Positions 47,449 to 56,541 of a stretch of 64,000 bases of DNA are shown one piece after another. This DNA comes from Flavobacterium difficile (GTDB taxonomy: Bacteria > Bacteroidota > Bacteroidia > Flavobacteriales > Flavobacteriaceae): contig NZ_JAAJBT010000004.1 in the NCBI RefSeq assembly GCF_011392115.1, positions 221,554 to 285,553 on the forward strand, written 5' to 3'. Every line of letters begins with the position of its first letter. Position 1 is the stretch's first letter. The position numbers and the translations under genes were made by a program. The notes below the pieces were generated by a model. The model saw only the letters and a list, made by a program, of their open reading frames with translations, searched no databases and was not told the origin of the DNA.

Positions 47449-48918
47449 CTATTTAAAAACCTTTCCAAGTACATTTCTAATCACGAAATTAATATCGCTA
47501 GAAACCTTGAAATAATAATGTAAAGACAAATATAAAACAGAAATTAAAGCCGATTTTAAACCCATATTTACAATCGGATGAAAAGGAAATTCCCAAAAGT
47601 AAAACGCTAAAAATAAAACTAAAGTAATGACTAATGAAACAATTGTGTTTTTTGTAAAAGGAAATAATTTCATTTTGAAAACTACAAATAATAATTTGGC
47701 TAAACTGTACATTCCAATAGCTATTAAAGTGGCTAATGCTGCGCCATTGATTCCGTATCTTGGTATGAAAATCAAATTTAATCCAACGATGACAAATACC
47801 AACAAAACCCCTAAAACTAAAACCGCTTTATAATATTTAGAATTAAAAATGATAGAATTATTATTTCCTAAAATCACATCAAAATATTTAGACAAACCTA
47901 TGGTGAAAACTACGAATAAACCCTGATCGTAACCTTCATCGGGAAGAATTTCATACAATTGCTTAATGTTGACTAAAATTCCTATATAAATTAAACCACC
48001 AATGACTTGAAGTGTAACTGACGATTTTTTATACAATTCATTTAATTCTTGCCACTTGTTTTCACTCATTAATTTGGCTGTAATTGGATACGTAATTTGA
48101 TGCATCGCTCGTTGTGGAACCGATATGACCATCGCCAAATAAACTGCTAAGGAATAAAACGCGATGTTTTCAATTTTCAAGAATTGGTTAATCATATATT
48201 TATCAATGTCTAACAACATATTCGCCACACTTGCCGATAAAATAATAAAAATCGTAAAGACAAAAATAGACTTCGTTTTCTTTGGAAACTTTTTACTCAA
48301 TTGAATGTTCTTAGTTTTATTAGCATAATAAATGATCACTAACAAACTAATTCCATAAACCAAAACTAATGAATGTATGAATTGAGGTAACGTTATAAAT
48401 TCAAAATAAACGGCAAAAAGAGAAATTGTAACTAAAATTCTAACAAAAACTTCTTTAACAAACGAACCAAAAACTGATTTCATATGCGCTCGTAACCAAG
48501 CATAAAAAATTTCAAAATATCCAATAAACAAAGCAATTAAAGGAATTTCCCATACAAAATCGTAAACAATTGCATTTTTGGCAGATTCATATACCGCAAT
48601 ATTTTCATAAAACGTATAAAACAAAGCAAAAAACGGAATAATAATAAGCAAAGGCAACAAAAGCATATAACTGAAATAGCTACTTAAATCCTCTTCCGTT
48701 TTATTATTCTCATTAAAAAACTTAATTAAAGTATTTTGAATTCCGAAAGATAAGATTGGATATAAAATATTAGCAGCTGATAAGACATAATTGGTTAATC
48801 CCAAATAGTCTTTACCTAAAAAAACGGGATACATATACAAAACATTAATCGCACCAATAGAAAAACCTATAAAAGTGATAATGGTGTTTTTAATAGATTG
48901 TTTGATTACGATGCCCAT
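47449..48918 (-). CDS. Polysaccharide flippase, Wzx/MATE-like
   Basis: This 489-residue membrane protein has about 14 hydrophobic segments and the pattern of the oligosaccharide flippase family (PST, PF01943-like). It begins GIVIKQSIKNTIITFIGFSIGAINVLYMYPVFLGKDYLGL and later has RYGINGAALATLIAIGMYSLAKLLFVV. Members flip undecaprenyl-linked glycan units across the inner membrane. It lies in a minus-strand run with a GT4 glycosyltransferase and YfhO, in keeping with a role in envelope polysaccharide. A repeat-rich 175-bp gap separates it from the GT4 gene. Confidence 0.92.
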   Translation of the reverse strand: MGIVIKQSIKNTIITFIGFSIGAINVLYMYPVFLGKDYLGLTNYVLSAANILYPILSFGIQNTLIKFFNENNKTEEDLSSYFSYMLLLPLLIIIPFFALFYTFYENIAVYESAKNAIVYDFVWEIPLIALFIGYFEIFYAWLRAHMKSVFGSFVKEVFVRILVTISLFAVYFEFITLPQFIHSLVLVYGISLLVIIYYANKTKNIQLSKKFPKKTKSIFVFTIFIILSASVANMLLDIDKYMINQFLKIENIAFYSLAVYLAMVISVPQRAMHQITYPITAKLMSENKWQELNELYKKSSVTLQVIGGLIYIGILVNIKQLYEILPDEGYDQGLFVVFTIGLSKYFDVILGNNNSIIFNSKYYKAVLVLGVLLVFVIVGLNLIFIPRYGINGAALATLIAIGMYSLAKLLFVVFKMKLFPFTKNTIVSLVITLVLFLAFYFWEFPFHPIVNMGLKSALISVLYLSLHYYFKVSSDINFVIRNVLGKVFK

Positions 48919-48921
48919 ATT

Positions 48922-49004
48922 TTTCAGTGTTCAGTATTCAGTTTTGAGTGTTCAGTTTTTATTTGATATTGAATTATTTGTTTGTATTTGATATTGAATT
49001 ATTT
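48922..49004. repeat. Short tandem repeats between flippase and glycosyltransferase genes
   Basis: GTGTTCAGTATTCAG...GTGTTCAGT units occupy 48926-48957. The 20-mer TATTTGATATTGAATTATTT occurs at 48960-48979 and again exactly at 48985-49004, a 25-bp period. A CAGATTCAACAGATTT phrase follows at 49009-49025. Confidence 0.75.
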
Positions 49005-49093
49005 CAAACAGATTCAACAGATTTTATTAATTTTTATAATTTCTTAAATCTGTGTTGACATATTTGTTTTTACAACTTTTTACTTGGCTCTTT

Positions 49094-50383
49094 TTACTTT
49101 TTACTTAAAATATTCGCCAACTTTTCAGTTAAACTTTTTCTGCTAAATTGTTGTAAACCGACAGCATGAACTTTTAGATTTTTATCTAAATATTGATTAA
49201 AATAAGTCAAAATTTGATTTTTTAATTCATTTTTCTCGTGATATTGATAAAAAACACCTGTATTTGTTTGTTTGATAATACTTTCAAAATCGGAGTTTTT
49301 AGGTCCGATGGCTACTATTGGTCTTTCGGACACCATGTATTCAAATAATTTTCCGGGTATGATGCATTTGGTATCTTTAGAATCAATTTCAATTAACAAC
49401 AAAACTTGCGAACTTCTTTGATGTACTAAAGCTTCTTCATGCGAAACATAACCTAAATTTTGCACAAAAGTTTCTAGGCGAAAATCAGAAATCGATTGCA
49501 ACACTTCTTTACTAACGGCTCCAATTAATTTCAGTTTGAAATAGTTGGCAAAATCTTCATTTTCTTGAATTAATTCTGCTAAAGATGCCCATAAAATTTG
49601 CGGATTTCTTTCCGATAAAAACGAACCAATATGTGCTAAAGTAAAGTTTTCATCTAAAGGTTTCTTTTCGATTTTCTCTACATCATAACCATTTGTAATG
49701 ACTTCTATTGGTTGTTTCGTAATACTCTCAAATTCAGTTTTTGTGGTTGGTGATGTCACTAAAATCGTATCACAAGTATTCATCACTTCTTTTTCCAAAG
49801 ATTTATGTTTCGCACTCGCCCACTTCGATAATTTAAGTTCTTTATGATAGCCAATAGTTGTCCAAGGATCACGAAAATCGGCAATCCAATTTACATTGAG
49901 TTGCTTTTTTAAATCTAAACCAATTAAGTGCAAACTATGAGGCGGACCAGTTGTAATAATGGTTTCAATGTGATTTTCTTGAATGTATTTTTTAAGATAT
50001 TTTACAGAAGGTTTCACCCAAAAAACTCTAGCATCTGGAATAAAAACGTTGCCACGAATCCAAAGCATTGTTTTTTCAATAAACGATTGCTTTTTCTTTT
50101 GAGTAATGATTCCTGCACCTAACTTTTTCGTCTTATTTTTCGATAAGAAAGAAGCTAAAGCATAAGGTTCAAAAATTTTATTTTTTAAAATTACGGTTGA
50201 ATTCTTAACTTCTGAAAGCAATTTCTCATCAAGTAAAGGGTAACTCGGATTTTCTGGAATATAAACAATAGGTTCTATTCCAAAATCAGGTAAATATTTT
50301 ACAAACTTTAACCAACGTTGCACGCCTGGTCCACCAGCTGGCGGCCAATAATAGGTAATGATTAAAACTTTGTTTGAACTCAA
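49094..50383 (-). CDS. Family 4-type glycosyltransferase
   Basis: This 429-residue glycosyltransferase has a GT-B fold. The N-terminal domain opens YYWPPAGGPGVQRWLKFVKYLPDFG, the glycine-rich acceptor motif of GT4 enzymes, and includes TGPPHSLHLIGLDLKK and ADFRDPWT. The C-terminal domain carries THVAHIGS-like and CIIPGKLFEYMVSERPIVAIG nucleotide-sugar binding features (GxLFEY with the catalytic Glu). The sugar is unknown. It belongs with the flippase downstream and YfhO upstream on the same strand. The last residues (LSKK) are encoded within a copy of the dispersed TTTTTAC-type repeat shared with 30880-30905. Confidence 0.92.
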   Translation of the reverse strand: MSSNKVLIITYYWPPAGGPGVQRWLKFVKYLPDFGIEPIVYIPENPSYPLLDEKLLSEVKNSTVILKNKIFEPYALASFLSKNKTKKLGAGIITQKKKQSFIEKTMLWIRGNVFIPDARVFWVKPSVKYLKKYIQENHIETIITTGPPHSLHLIGLDLKKQLNVNWIADFRDPWTTIGYHKELKLSKWASAKHKSLEKEVMNTCDTILVTSPTTKTEFESITKQPIEVITNGYDVEKIEKKPLDENFTLAHIGSFLSERNPQILWASLAELIQENEDFANYFKLKLIGAVSKEVLQSISDFRLETFVQNLGYVSHEEALVHQRSSQVLLLIEIDSKDTKCIIPGKLFEYMVSERPIVAIGPKNSDFESIIKQTNTGVFYQYHEKNELKNQILTYFNQYLDKNLKVHAVGLQQFSRKSLTEKLANILSKK

Positions 50384-50419
50384 AATTAATTTTCCTTTAT
50401 ATTTATTCTTTGTTTTTTT

Positions 50420-50539
50420 GCCACGAATTTTCGAATTTTGACAATCTAGACGATTATTGAATTGTGGTTAATTCGAAAAATACTCTACTTCGTCGATTCA
50501 AATAAGTTTTAAAAATATTTTAATTCGAAAATTCGTAGC
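50420..50539. mobile_element. 120-bp MITE-like element with terminal inverted repeats
   Basis: GCCACGAATTTTCGAATT (50420-50437) is the reverse complement of 50522-50539 at 17 of 18 positions. The element fills the gap between the GT4 and YfhO genes and has no coding capacity. A related element in the opposite sense is at 56335-56445. Confidence 0.6.
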
Positions 50540-50551
50540 TTATAAAATAAA

Positions 50552-52981
50552 TTATTTTATCTCTACTAGATTCTTTTGCTGTTTTCTCCAGTAAAAAATA
50601 CCCAAACCAATAGTTATAAGCATTAAAAGTGTGGAAATCAAAGCTATTGTACTACCTGTTTTAACTACTTGTGGTTCAAATTTGAATTCAATAGTATGTT
50701 TTCCTGCTGGAATTTGTAAACCTCTTAAAACATAATTTACGTTTAATATTTTGGCTTCTTTACCATCAATTGTAGCGACCCAACCTTTTTCATAATACAT
50801 TTCAGAAAACACTCCAAAACCATTTTTTGAGTTGTTAGAAATATATTTTAAATGATTTGGTTTGTAAGAAGTTAATTCAATTGTTGCAGTTGAATCTTTT
50901 TCAAAAGTATTTTCCTTAATAGCATTCACTTTTGAATTAATTACAGCTTCATCTTTAGTTTTTAATTTATCTAAAGCTTTCATTTCTTCATCGCCAGATT
51001 TAACTAACTTAATTTTTGAAACAAACCAAGAATTTCCGTTAGCATTTGGATTTTCTAAAGCTTGTTGAATACCTTCTTGATTCGTTTGAATGATATATTT
51101 GGCATTTAACATATTCAGCATTTCAATATTGTTTTTAGCAATTTGATAGTCGAATAATTCTTGCATTTTCTTAGGTTTTGCTGCGTGATATCCTCCAATA
51201 GATTGGTGATAAAAAGAAGCTCTAGCGCTATTCATTTGTCCATCTACATCAAAAACTCTAAAATGGGTAGTATCTTCTAAAATACGAGCATCCGCTTCTG
51301 TTGGTTCTCCAAAAGGTCTTTCAATTTGACTTTTAGAAACAAAATCATCTGCTTTTATATAATTTTTAGCAACAATAAATAAATCTAAAACCATTACCAA
51401 ACCAACTAAAATCACAGTTGTTAATTGTGAAAAAGTTTTTTTAGTGTATAAAAATAAGATTCCGAAAGCTACAGTTAAAAATCCTAAAGAACGAGAAATA
51501 GTAGAAAAATACATGCTTTCACGATCTTCTTTTAAAACTTTCATAAACTCTGGACCATATTGCTGTGCATACATTTTATCCGTTTCACCTGTAAAATCGA
51601 AAGCACCATTGGCTAAAATTAATATAACTAAAAGTCCACCAACAATAGCAGCAGAATAGAGTAAAGCTTTTTTTCTTGGAGCTTCATCTGCATTGAAAAA
51701 AGCTGATAATCCTAATATGGCTAAAACGGGTAAACATAATTCCAGTATAACTTGTATAGAAGAAACCGCTCTAAACTTGTTATACATTGGTACATAGTTG
51801 ATGAAAAAATCGGTTAAAAAAGACAAGTTTTTTCCGTAAGACATTAGTAAGGAAAATATTACAGCTGCAGCTAAAGCAAATTTAATTTTTCTTTTTTCTA
51901 AAAACATAGCTAAAACTGCTAAGAAAAACACAATGATTCCGATATAAGCTGGAGCGGCAACAATTGGTTGTTCACCCCAATATGTAGGCATGTGTTTCAC
52001 TAAATCTCTAGCTTCATTTTCTGGTACATTTTGTCCAACAATAAACTGGTACATAGAGGATTCGCTTCCTAAATCTTCATTATTTGAACCTCCAAATAAT
52101 TTTGGCGCAATTAAATTTAAACTTTCTGAAATTCCATAGCTATATTGAGTGATATAGTCATAACTCATCGCGTTGGTATCGGTTTTCTTTTTTCCGTTTT
52201 CATCAAAAGTTAACTCACTATTACTTCTGGTTGAATATTTAGCATATTCGGCAGTGGCTAGTAAGTTAGTAGCATTTGCACCGATAGCTAAAACTGCACC
52301 TATGCTTAAAATCGCAAATGATTTATACAAATGTTGGAAATCTTTTTCTTTAATGATTTCGTAAATGTAAAATCCGATTACGAAAGCAAATAAAAACAAG
52401 AAATAATACGTCATTTGGAAGTGATTCGCCTGAATTTCTAATCCAGCGGCAAGCATTGTAACAATTCCACCTACTATATAGCGTTTGTTAAAAATAAAAA
52501 TAATTCCAGCTAAAACCATAGGAATGTAAGCAATAGCATGCGCTTTAGCATTATGTCCTACACCCAATATAACAATCAAATAAGTTGAAAAACCAAAAGC
52601 CAACGCACCAAAAAAGGCTTGTAAAGGTTTAATTTTCAAACTCATCAACAAGAGATAAAAACCTAAGAAATATAAAAATAAGTAATCTGCAGGACGAGGT
52701 AAAAATCGTAAAGTGCTATCTAAACTTTTTATATAATTATGAGGATATTTTGCTCCTAATTGATAAGTTGGCATACCTCCAAAAGCACTATTTGTCCAAT
52801 AAGGCTCTTCGTGAAACTCGTTTCTAAAGTCTTTCTGTTCTTTAGACATACCAGTATATTGAGCTATATCTGACTGTAAGATTTGTTTTCCAGATAAAAC
52901 TGGATAAAAATAAATTATAGCGATTACAATAAAACCAAAAATGGCATAAAAATGTGGCGCGAATTTTTCTAATTTCTTCAT
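50552..52981 (-). CDS. YfhO family membrane protein
   Basis: This 809-residue protein has about 13 membrane segments in its first 550 residues, then a beta-rich extracytoplasmic domain (about 560-775, with IGGYHAAKPKKMQELFDYQIAKNN and MLNAKYIIQTNQ) and a final membrane helix. The N-terminal pattern (FYPVLSGKQILQSDIAQYTGMSKEQ...YWTNSAFGGMPTYQLG) is typical of YfhO. This GT-C-like family is implicated in glycosylating lipoteichoic acid or other wall polymers in Gram-positives. In Bacteroidetes the substrate is unknown, but the link to glycan genes fits. A TATTTTTG box on the minus strand at 53006-53013 could start it. Confidence 0.93.
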   Translation of the reverse strand: MKKLEKFAPHFYAIFGFIVIAIIYFYPVLSGKQILQSDIAQYTGMSKEQKDFRNEFHEEPYWTNSAFGGMPTYQLGAKYPHNYIKSLDSTLRFLPRPADYLFLYFLGFYLLLMSLKIKPLQAFFGALAFGFSTYLIVILGVGHNAKAHAIAYIPMVLAGIIFIFNKRYIVGGIVTMLAAGLEIQANHFQMTYYFLFLFAFVIGFYIYEIIKEKDFQHLYKSFAILSIGAVLAIGANATNLLATAEYAKYSTRSNSELTFDENGKKKTDTNAMSYDYITQYSYGISESLNLIAPKLFGGSNNEDLGSESSMYQFIVGQNVPENEARDLVKHMPTYWGEQPIVAAPAYIGIIVFFLAVLAMFLEKRKIKFALAAAVIFSLLMSYGKNLSFLTDFFINYVPMYNKFRAVSSIQVILELCLPVLAILGLSAFFNADEAPRKKALLYSAAIVGGLLVILILANGAFDFTGETDKMYAQQYGPEFMKVLKEDRESMYFSTISRSLGFLTVAFGILFLYTKKTFSQLTTVILVGLVMVLDLFIVAKNYIKADDFVSKSQIERPFGEPTEADARILEDTTHFRVFDVDGQMNSARASFYHQSIGGYHAAKPKKMQELFDYQIAKNNIEMLNMLNAKYIIQTNQEGIQQALENPNANGNSWFVSKIKLVKSGDEEMKALDKLKTKDEAVINSKVNAIKENTFEKDSTATIELTSYKPNHLKYISNNSKNGFGVFSEMYYEKGWVATIDGKEAKILNVNYVLRGLQIPAGKHTIEFKFEPQVVKTGSTIALISTLLMLITIGLGIFYWRKQQKNLVEIK

Positions 52982-53013
52982 TATACTTCTTGAATTAATA
53001 TCTTACAAAAATA

Positions 53014-53041
53014 AAAAATTCCCCGTAAGGGGGAAATTTTT
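53014..53041 (-). terminator. Terminator downstream of the DUF4834 gene
   Basis: AAAAATTCCCC and GGGGAAATTTTT pair around the loop GTAAG. It sits at the DUF4834 stop, before YfhO on the minus strand. Confidence 0.8.
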
Positions 53042-53297
53042 ATTCAACTTCTTCGTAATCGATGTAATCACCTACAATCTTCTTTTCCTTTTTGGGCACT
53101 TCTTGTTTGTTTTCTGTTGGTGATTGATATTGTTGTTGCTGTTGTTCAAATTGTCTTTTAATGTGTTCTTCTGCTTTTTTCGCAACTTTTTGCATCAAAT
53201 AAGGTGCTAACAACCTCATTGCGAACTTAAATAAATAATAACACAAAATGATAATGGCTAACGTTCTAATAAAACTCGGCACACTTGCAGTATCCAT
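53040..53297 (-). CDS. DUF4834 family small membrane protein
   Basis: This 85-residue protein has one N-terminal membrane segment (TLAIIILCYYLFKFAMRLLAPYLM, about residues 12-34), a Lys/Glu region, a Gln run (QFEQQQQQYQ) and a conserved tail KKEKKIVGDYIDYEEVE. This matches DUF4834, a small Bacteroidetes family of unknown function often found beside yfhO, as here. The IxGDYIDYEEV end is the clearest diagnostic stretch. It is transcribed in the same direction as yfhO but separated by a terminator. Confidence 0.88.
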   Translation of the reverse strand: MDTASVPSFIRTLAIIILCYYLFKFAMRLLAPYLMQKVAKKAEEHIKRQFEQQQQQYQSPTENKQEVPKKEKKIVGDYIDYEEVE

Positions 53298-53365
53298 AAT
53301 TATAAATTTTTCTTCAAAAATAAGGAATATATCAAATCTAATACTTAAAATTATGATAAAATATT

Positions 53366-53373
53366 TACATTTG
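53366..53373 (+). promoter_or_regulatory. Probable -7 box upstream of the outer-membrane transporter gene
   Basis: TACATTTG is an exact TAnnTTTG match 20 bp before the start codon. No matching TTG lies at the proper distance. Confidence 0.45.
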
Positions 53374-53393
53374 GATTTTTAAAACTAAGTTGT

Positions 53394-54353
53394 ATGAAAC
53401 AAACTACTAATATATTTCTGTTGGCTACACTACTGTTGTCTTTTTTGAGTCACGCTCAATTTACAGATGAAGTAAATTCAAACCGACCAGGAAAATCTAT
53501 GATGGCTTTTTCTGTTGGGAAAAGTGTATTTCAAACAGAATCTGGTGTGAATTACATTACTGAAGATCATGAAGGATTAAAATATAATGCAAAAGGCTAT
53601 AATGCAGATTTTGTAATGCGTTGGGGTGTATTTAAAGAAGAATTAGAAGTTATTGCTGAAATTCAATATCAAAAAGACAGTTATAATCGATTTGGAGTAA
53701 CTAGCGACAGAAGTGCACTTCGACAAACAGTATTTGGAGCCAAATTTTTATTTTATGATCCTTTCAAAAAAGGACCAGAAAAACCCAATTTATACAGTTG
53801 GAAAGCCAATCACCGCTTTAAATGGAAACAATTTATTCCTGCTTTTTCTGGATATGCTGGAGTAAATTTTAATTTTTCTGAAAATAACTTATTTTCAAAT
53901 GCTCCTATACTTGAGCCAAATTTTAGTCCAAAAGTAATGGCCATTGCTCAAAATCATTTTGGAACAAGAACCGTTTTAGTTACTAACTTAATTTACAACA
54001 AAATAGGTACTGAATTTGCAAGTATCGACTATATTTTAACATTAACTCGTGGTATAAACCAGAACTGGTCGGCTTTTATTGAAAATCAGGGATATAATGG
54101 TAAATACTACAGCGATGGAATTATAAGATTAGGAGCAGCTTTTTTACACAGAAAAGACATGCAATTTGATGCTTCTATTGGTACAAACATAAAAAGCACA
54201 CCTAGTATTTTTTCGGCAGGAATTGGGTTTACTTGGCGTTTTATAAAAAATTACAAAGAAGTTAAAATGGCTAAGCCAGGAACTCAAAGTAAAATGGATA
54301 AGAAAATGGACAAAAAAGCAGAAAAAAATAAAAGAAAAGACGGCGTAGAGTAA
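53394..54353 (+). CDS. Outer-membrane transporter-like protein
   Basis: This 319-residue protein has the signal peptide MKQTTNIFLLATLLLSFLSHA before Q, followed by FTDEVNSNRPGKSMMAFSVGKSVFQTESGVNY. That opening is typical of the Bacteroidetes outer-membrane transporter family related to PF13557 (MetA-pathway phenol-degradation-like). Alternating strands continue to GIGFTWRF near residue 283. A basic tail of some 30 residues, rich in Met-Asp-Lys-Lys repeats, is unusual for a barrel C-terminus. It overlaps the next gene by one base (TAATG), implying coupled translation with a GNAT protein. Confidence 0.8.
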   Translation: MKQTTNIFLLATLLLSFLSHAQFTDEVNSNRPGKSMMAFSVGKSVFQTESGVNYITEDHEGLKYNAKGYNADFVMRWGVFKEELEVIAEIQYQKDSYNRFGVTSDRSALRQTVFGAKFLFYDPFKKGPEKPNLYSWKANHRFKWKQFIPAFSGYAGVNFNFSENNLFSNAPILEPNFSPKVMAIAQNHFGTRTVLVTNLIYNKIGTEFASIDYILTLTRGINQNWSAFIENQGYNGKYYSDGIIRLGAAFLHRKDMQFDASIGTNIKSTPSIFSAGIGFTWRFIKNYKEVKMAKPGTQSKMDKKMDKKAEKNKRKDGVE

Positions 54354-55474
54354 TGATAGAAATAAAAGAAGTTTTCTCGAAAAAAGAACTAAAGGATTTT
54401 GTAAAATTTCCTTTTGAATTATATAAAGATAACAAAAATTGGGTTCCACCATTAATTCAGGAAGAATTAGAAAGCTTTGATAAAAACAAAAATCCAGTTT
54501 TTCAAACCGCTGATACGCATTTTTATTTAGCCTATAAAAACAATAAAATTGTAGGTCGTGTTGTAGCGATAATCAATTGGGACGAGGTGAATATTTTAGG
54601 TAAAAAGAAGGTCAGATTTGGCTGGTTTGATGTCATTGACGATATTGAAGTGACTAAAGCGCTTTTAAATAAAGTAATCGCTTTCGGAAAAGAACATAAA
54701 TTAGATAATATTGAAGGTCCGATGGGCTTTTCAAATTTAGATAAAGTGGGATGTTTAATTGATGGTTTTGATCAACGAGGATTAATGATTACTTGGTACA
54801 ATTATCCTTATTATGCAACACATTTCGAACAATTAGGTTTTGTTAAGGAAAAAATATATTTAGAAAGTAAATTTCCATTTTCAAACATTGACCCCACAAA
54901 CTTTCAGCGAATTGCTGATATGATTGAAAAAAGATACGAATTAACCCATTTGAACTTTACAAAAACTAAAGAAATTATGCCTTATGTAGACAAAATGTTT
55001 GCATTATTTAATAATAGTTATGCCTCATTGCAGTCATTTGTACCAATTAACGACATTCAAATTGAATACTTTAAAAAGAAATACATCTCATTTATCAATC
55101 CAGAATTTATAAAATTCGTAATGGATAAAGAAGGAAGAATGGTAGCTTTTAGTATTGTAATGCCTGATTTTGCTGAAGCCTTACAAAAAGCCAAAGGAAA
55201 ATTATTTCCAACAGGATTTTTACATTTATTAAAAGCAAAAAACAAATGTAAAACTGCGGTATTTTATTTAATTGGAGTTTTACCAGAATACCAAAGTAAA
55301 GGTGTCACTTCAATTATTTTTAATGAAAACTATATAAGTTTTAAAAAAATTGGGGTAGAAAATTGTATGCGAACACCAGAACTAGCAGACAACCACGCCG
55401 TTCATAATTTATGGAAACATTTTGGTCCTGTATATCACAAGAAACGATGTACTTTTATTAAAAAGTTGAAATAA
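54353..55474 (+). CDS. GNAT-type N-acetyltransferase
   Basis: This 373-residue protein has a two-part GNAT architecture. An N-terminal half opens FVKFPFELYKDNKNWVPPLIQEE, a motif common in Bacteroidetes GNAT-related proteins of unassigned function. The C-terminal half carries the acetyl-CoA loop region YLIGVLPEYQSKGVTSIIFNENYISFKKIGVENC (the Q/R-x-x-G-x-G/A-like pyrophosphate loop is degenerate, QSKGV). The substrate is unknown. It is translationally coupled to the outer-membrane gene before it, and the following gene starts directly after its stop. Confidence 0.78.
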   Translation: MIEIKEVFSKKELKDFVKFPFELYKDNKNWVPPLIQEELESFDKNKNPVFQTADTHFYLAYKNNKIVGRVVAIINWDEVNILGKKKVRFGWFDVIDDIEVTKALLNKVIAFGKEHKLDNIEGPMGFSNLDKVGCLIDGFDQRGLMITWYNYPYYATHFEQLGFVKEKIYLESKFPFSNIDPTNFQRIADMIEKRYELTHLNFTKTKEIMPYVDKMFALFNNSYASLQSFVPINDIQIEYFKKKYISFINPEFIKFVMDKEGRMVAFSIVMPDFAEALQKAKGKLFPTGFLHLLKAKNKCKTAVFYLIGVLPEYQSKGVTSIIFNENYISFKKIGVENCMRTPELADNHAVHNLWKHFGPVYHKKRCTFIKKLK

Positions 55475-55954
55475 ATGAAAACAATTATATACTTAAAAGA
55501 AGTACCATTCTTTAAGAAATTTTTCGGAATTACTTTAGGAATATTTGGATTTATTTCATTGTTATCAGGTCAAATAATTTTTGGGGCAATATTTTTTATG
55601 CTTGGAATAAATTTCATTTTAACAGAAGGAATAGAAATAGATTTAGAGAGTAAAACATACAGAAATGTCAAATCAATATTTGGCAAAAATTTCGGAAAAT
55701 GGAGTGTTTATCCTGAATTTGAATATGTTTCTATATTCAAAACCAAAGAAAGTCAAAGAATAAATGTTGTTACGGCAACTACTTCAATAACAAGTGATAT
55801 TATTTTACTAAATTTATTTTATAAGGGAAATAAATATTTTACAGTTTATAAAACAACTGACAAAAAAGATGCTTTCGAAGTTGCAGAACATTTAAAATTA
55901 GCTTTAGATATTGATATTTTAGATGCAACTGAAAGTGAAAAAAAATGGTTATAA
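55475..55954 (+). CDS. Small membrane protein of unknown function
   Basis: I do not recognise this 159-residue protein. It has two adjacent hydrophobic segments near the N-terminus (about residues 14-32 and 36-52, FFGITLGIFGFISLLSGQIIFGAIFFMLGINFIL). A cytoplasmic-looking beta-rich domain follows, with YRNVKSIFGKNFGKWSVYPEFEYVSIFKTKES and a C-terminal helix (KKDAFEVAEHLKLAL). That layout resembles PH-like bacterial domains of membrane-anchored proteins, but this is only an impression. It begins at the base after the GNAT stop and is 15 bases before ybaB. Confidence 0.65.
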   Translation: MKTIIYLKEVPFFKKFFGITLGIFGFISLLSGQIIFGAIFFMLGINFILTEGIEIDLESKTYRNVKSIFGKNFGKWSVYPEFEYVSIFKTKESQRINVVTATTSITSDIILLNLFYKGNKYFTVYKTTDKKDAFEVAEHLKLALDIDILDATESEKKWL

Positions 55955-55969
55955 CTTAAAACAAAAAAA

Positions 55970-56287
55970 ATGGACTTAATGGGAATGATGGGTAAACTAA
56001 AAGAAACCCAGCAAAAAATGGAAGAAACTAAAAACAGATTAAATAGCGTTTTAGTAGACGAACAAAGCAATGACGGTTTATTACAAGTAACTTTAACAGC
56101 GAACAGAGAAATTAAAAACTTTAAAATAGCTGATGAATTGTTACAAGACAAAGAAATGTTAGAAGATTATCTGGTGACTGTTTTAAACAAAGCCATTACA
56201 AAAGCAACTAACGTTAATGAAGCAGAAATGGCGGCAGTAGCGCAATCTGGAATGCCAAGTATTCCAGGAATGGATATGTTTAAATAG
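55970..56287 (+). CDS. ybaB: YbaB/EbfC family nucleoid-associated protein
   Basis: This 105-residue DNA-binding protein forms tweezer-like dimers on the nucleoid. The family pattern is present: an N-terminal helix ([52 protein letters not shown]) and a C-terminal helix ([27 protein letters not shown]). In most bacteria ybaB follows dnaX. Here dnaX is at the other end of the window and ybaB is in a run with membrane and GNAT genes, so the usual pairing is lost. The short Met-rich end ([13 protein letters not shown]) is typical. Confidence 0.93.
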   Translation: MDLMGMMGKLKETQQKMEETKNRLNSVLVDEQSNDGLLQVTLTANREIKNFKIADELLQDKEMLEDYLVTVLNKAITKATNVNEAEMAAVAQSGMPSIPGMDMFK

Positions 56288-56334
56288 AAATAGTTCAGTC
56301 AAACAAGTTTTTATAAAACACCTTTTATTTTTTT

Positions 56335-56445
56335 GCTGCGAATTCTCGAATTATAAAATTTGTTACTTGTGAAAATAGTTTTTCTAATATGAAAATTCGA
56401 ATTTTTACGAATTCCAACAAGTTAAAAAATTCCATAATTCGTGGC
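56335..56445. mobile_element. 111-bp MITE-like element related to the one at 50420-50539
   Basis: GCTGCGAATTCTCGAATT (56335-56352) matches the reverse complement of 56428-56445 at 14 of 18 positions. Its ends match those of the first element (GCYRCGAATTNTNGAATT). It fills most of the 251-bp gap 56288-56538, which otherwise has no gene, and a TAATTTTG box lies at 56514-56521. Confidence 0.55.
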
Positions 56446-56541
56446 AAACTACTAATTATCCAACCCAACAAAACTATGATGCATCTTAACAACTTCGTAG
56501 CAAAACGCTTTCATAATTTTGATTTATGAACTTTGTAAGTG

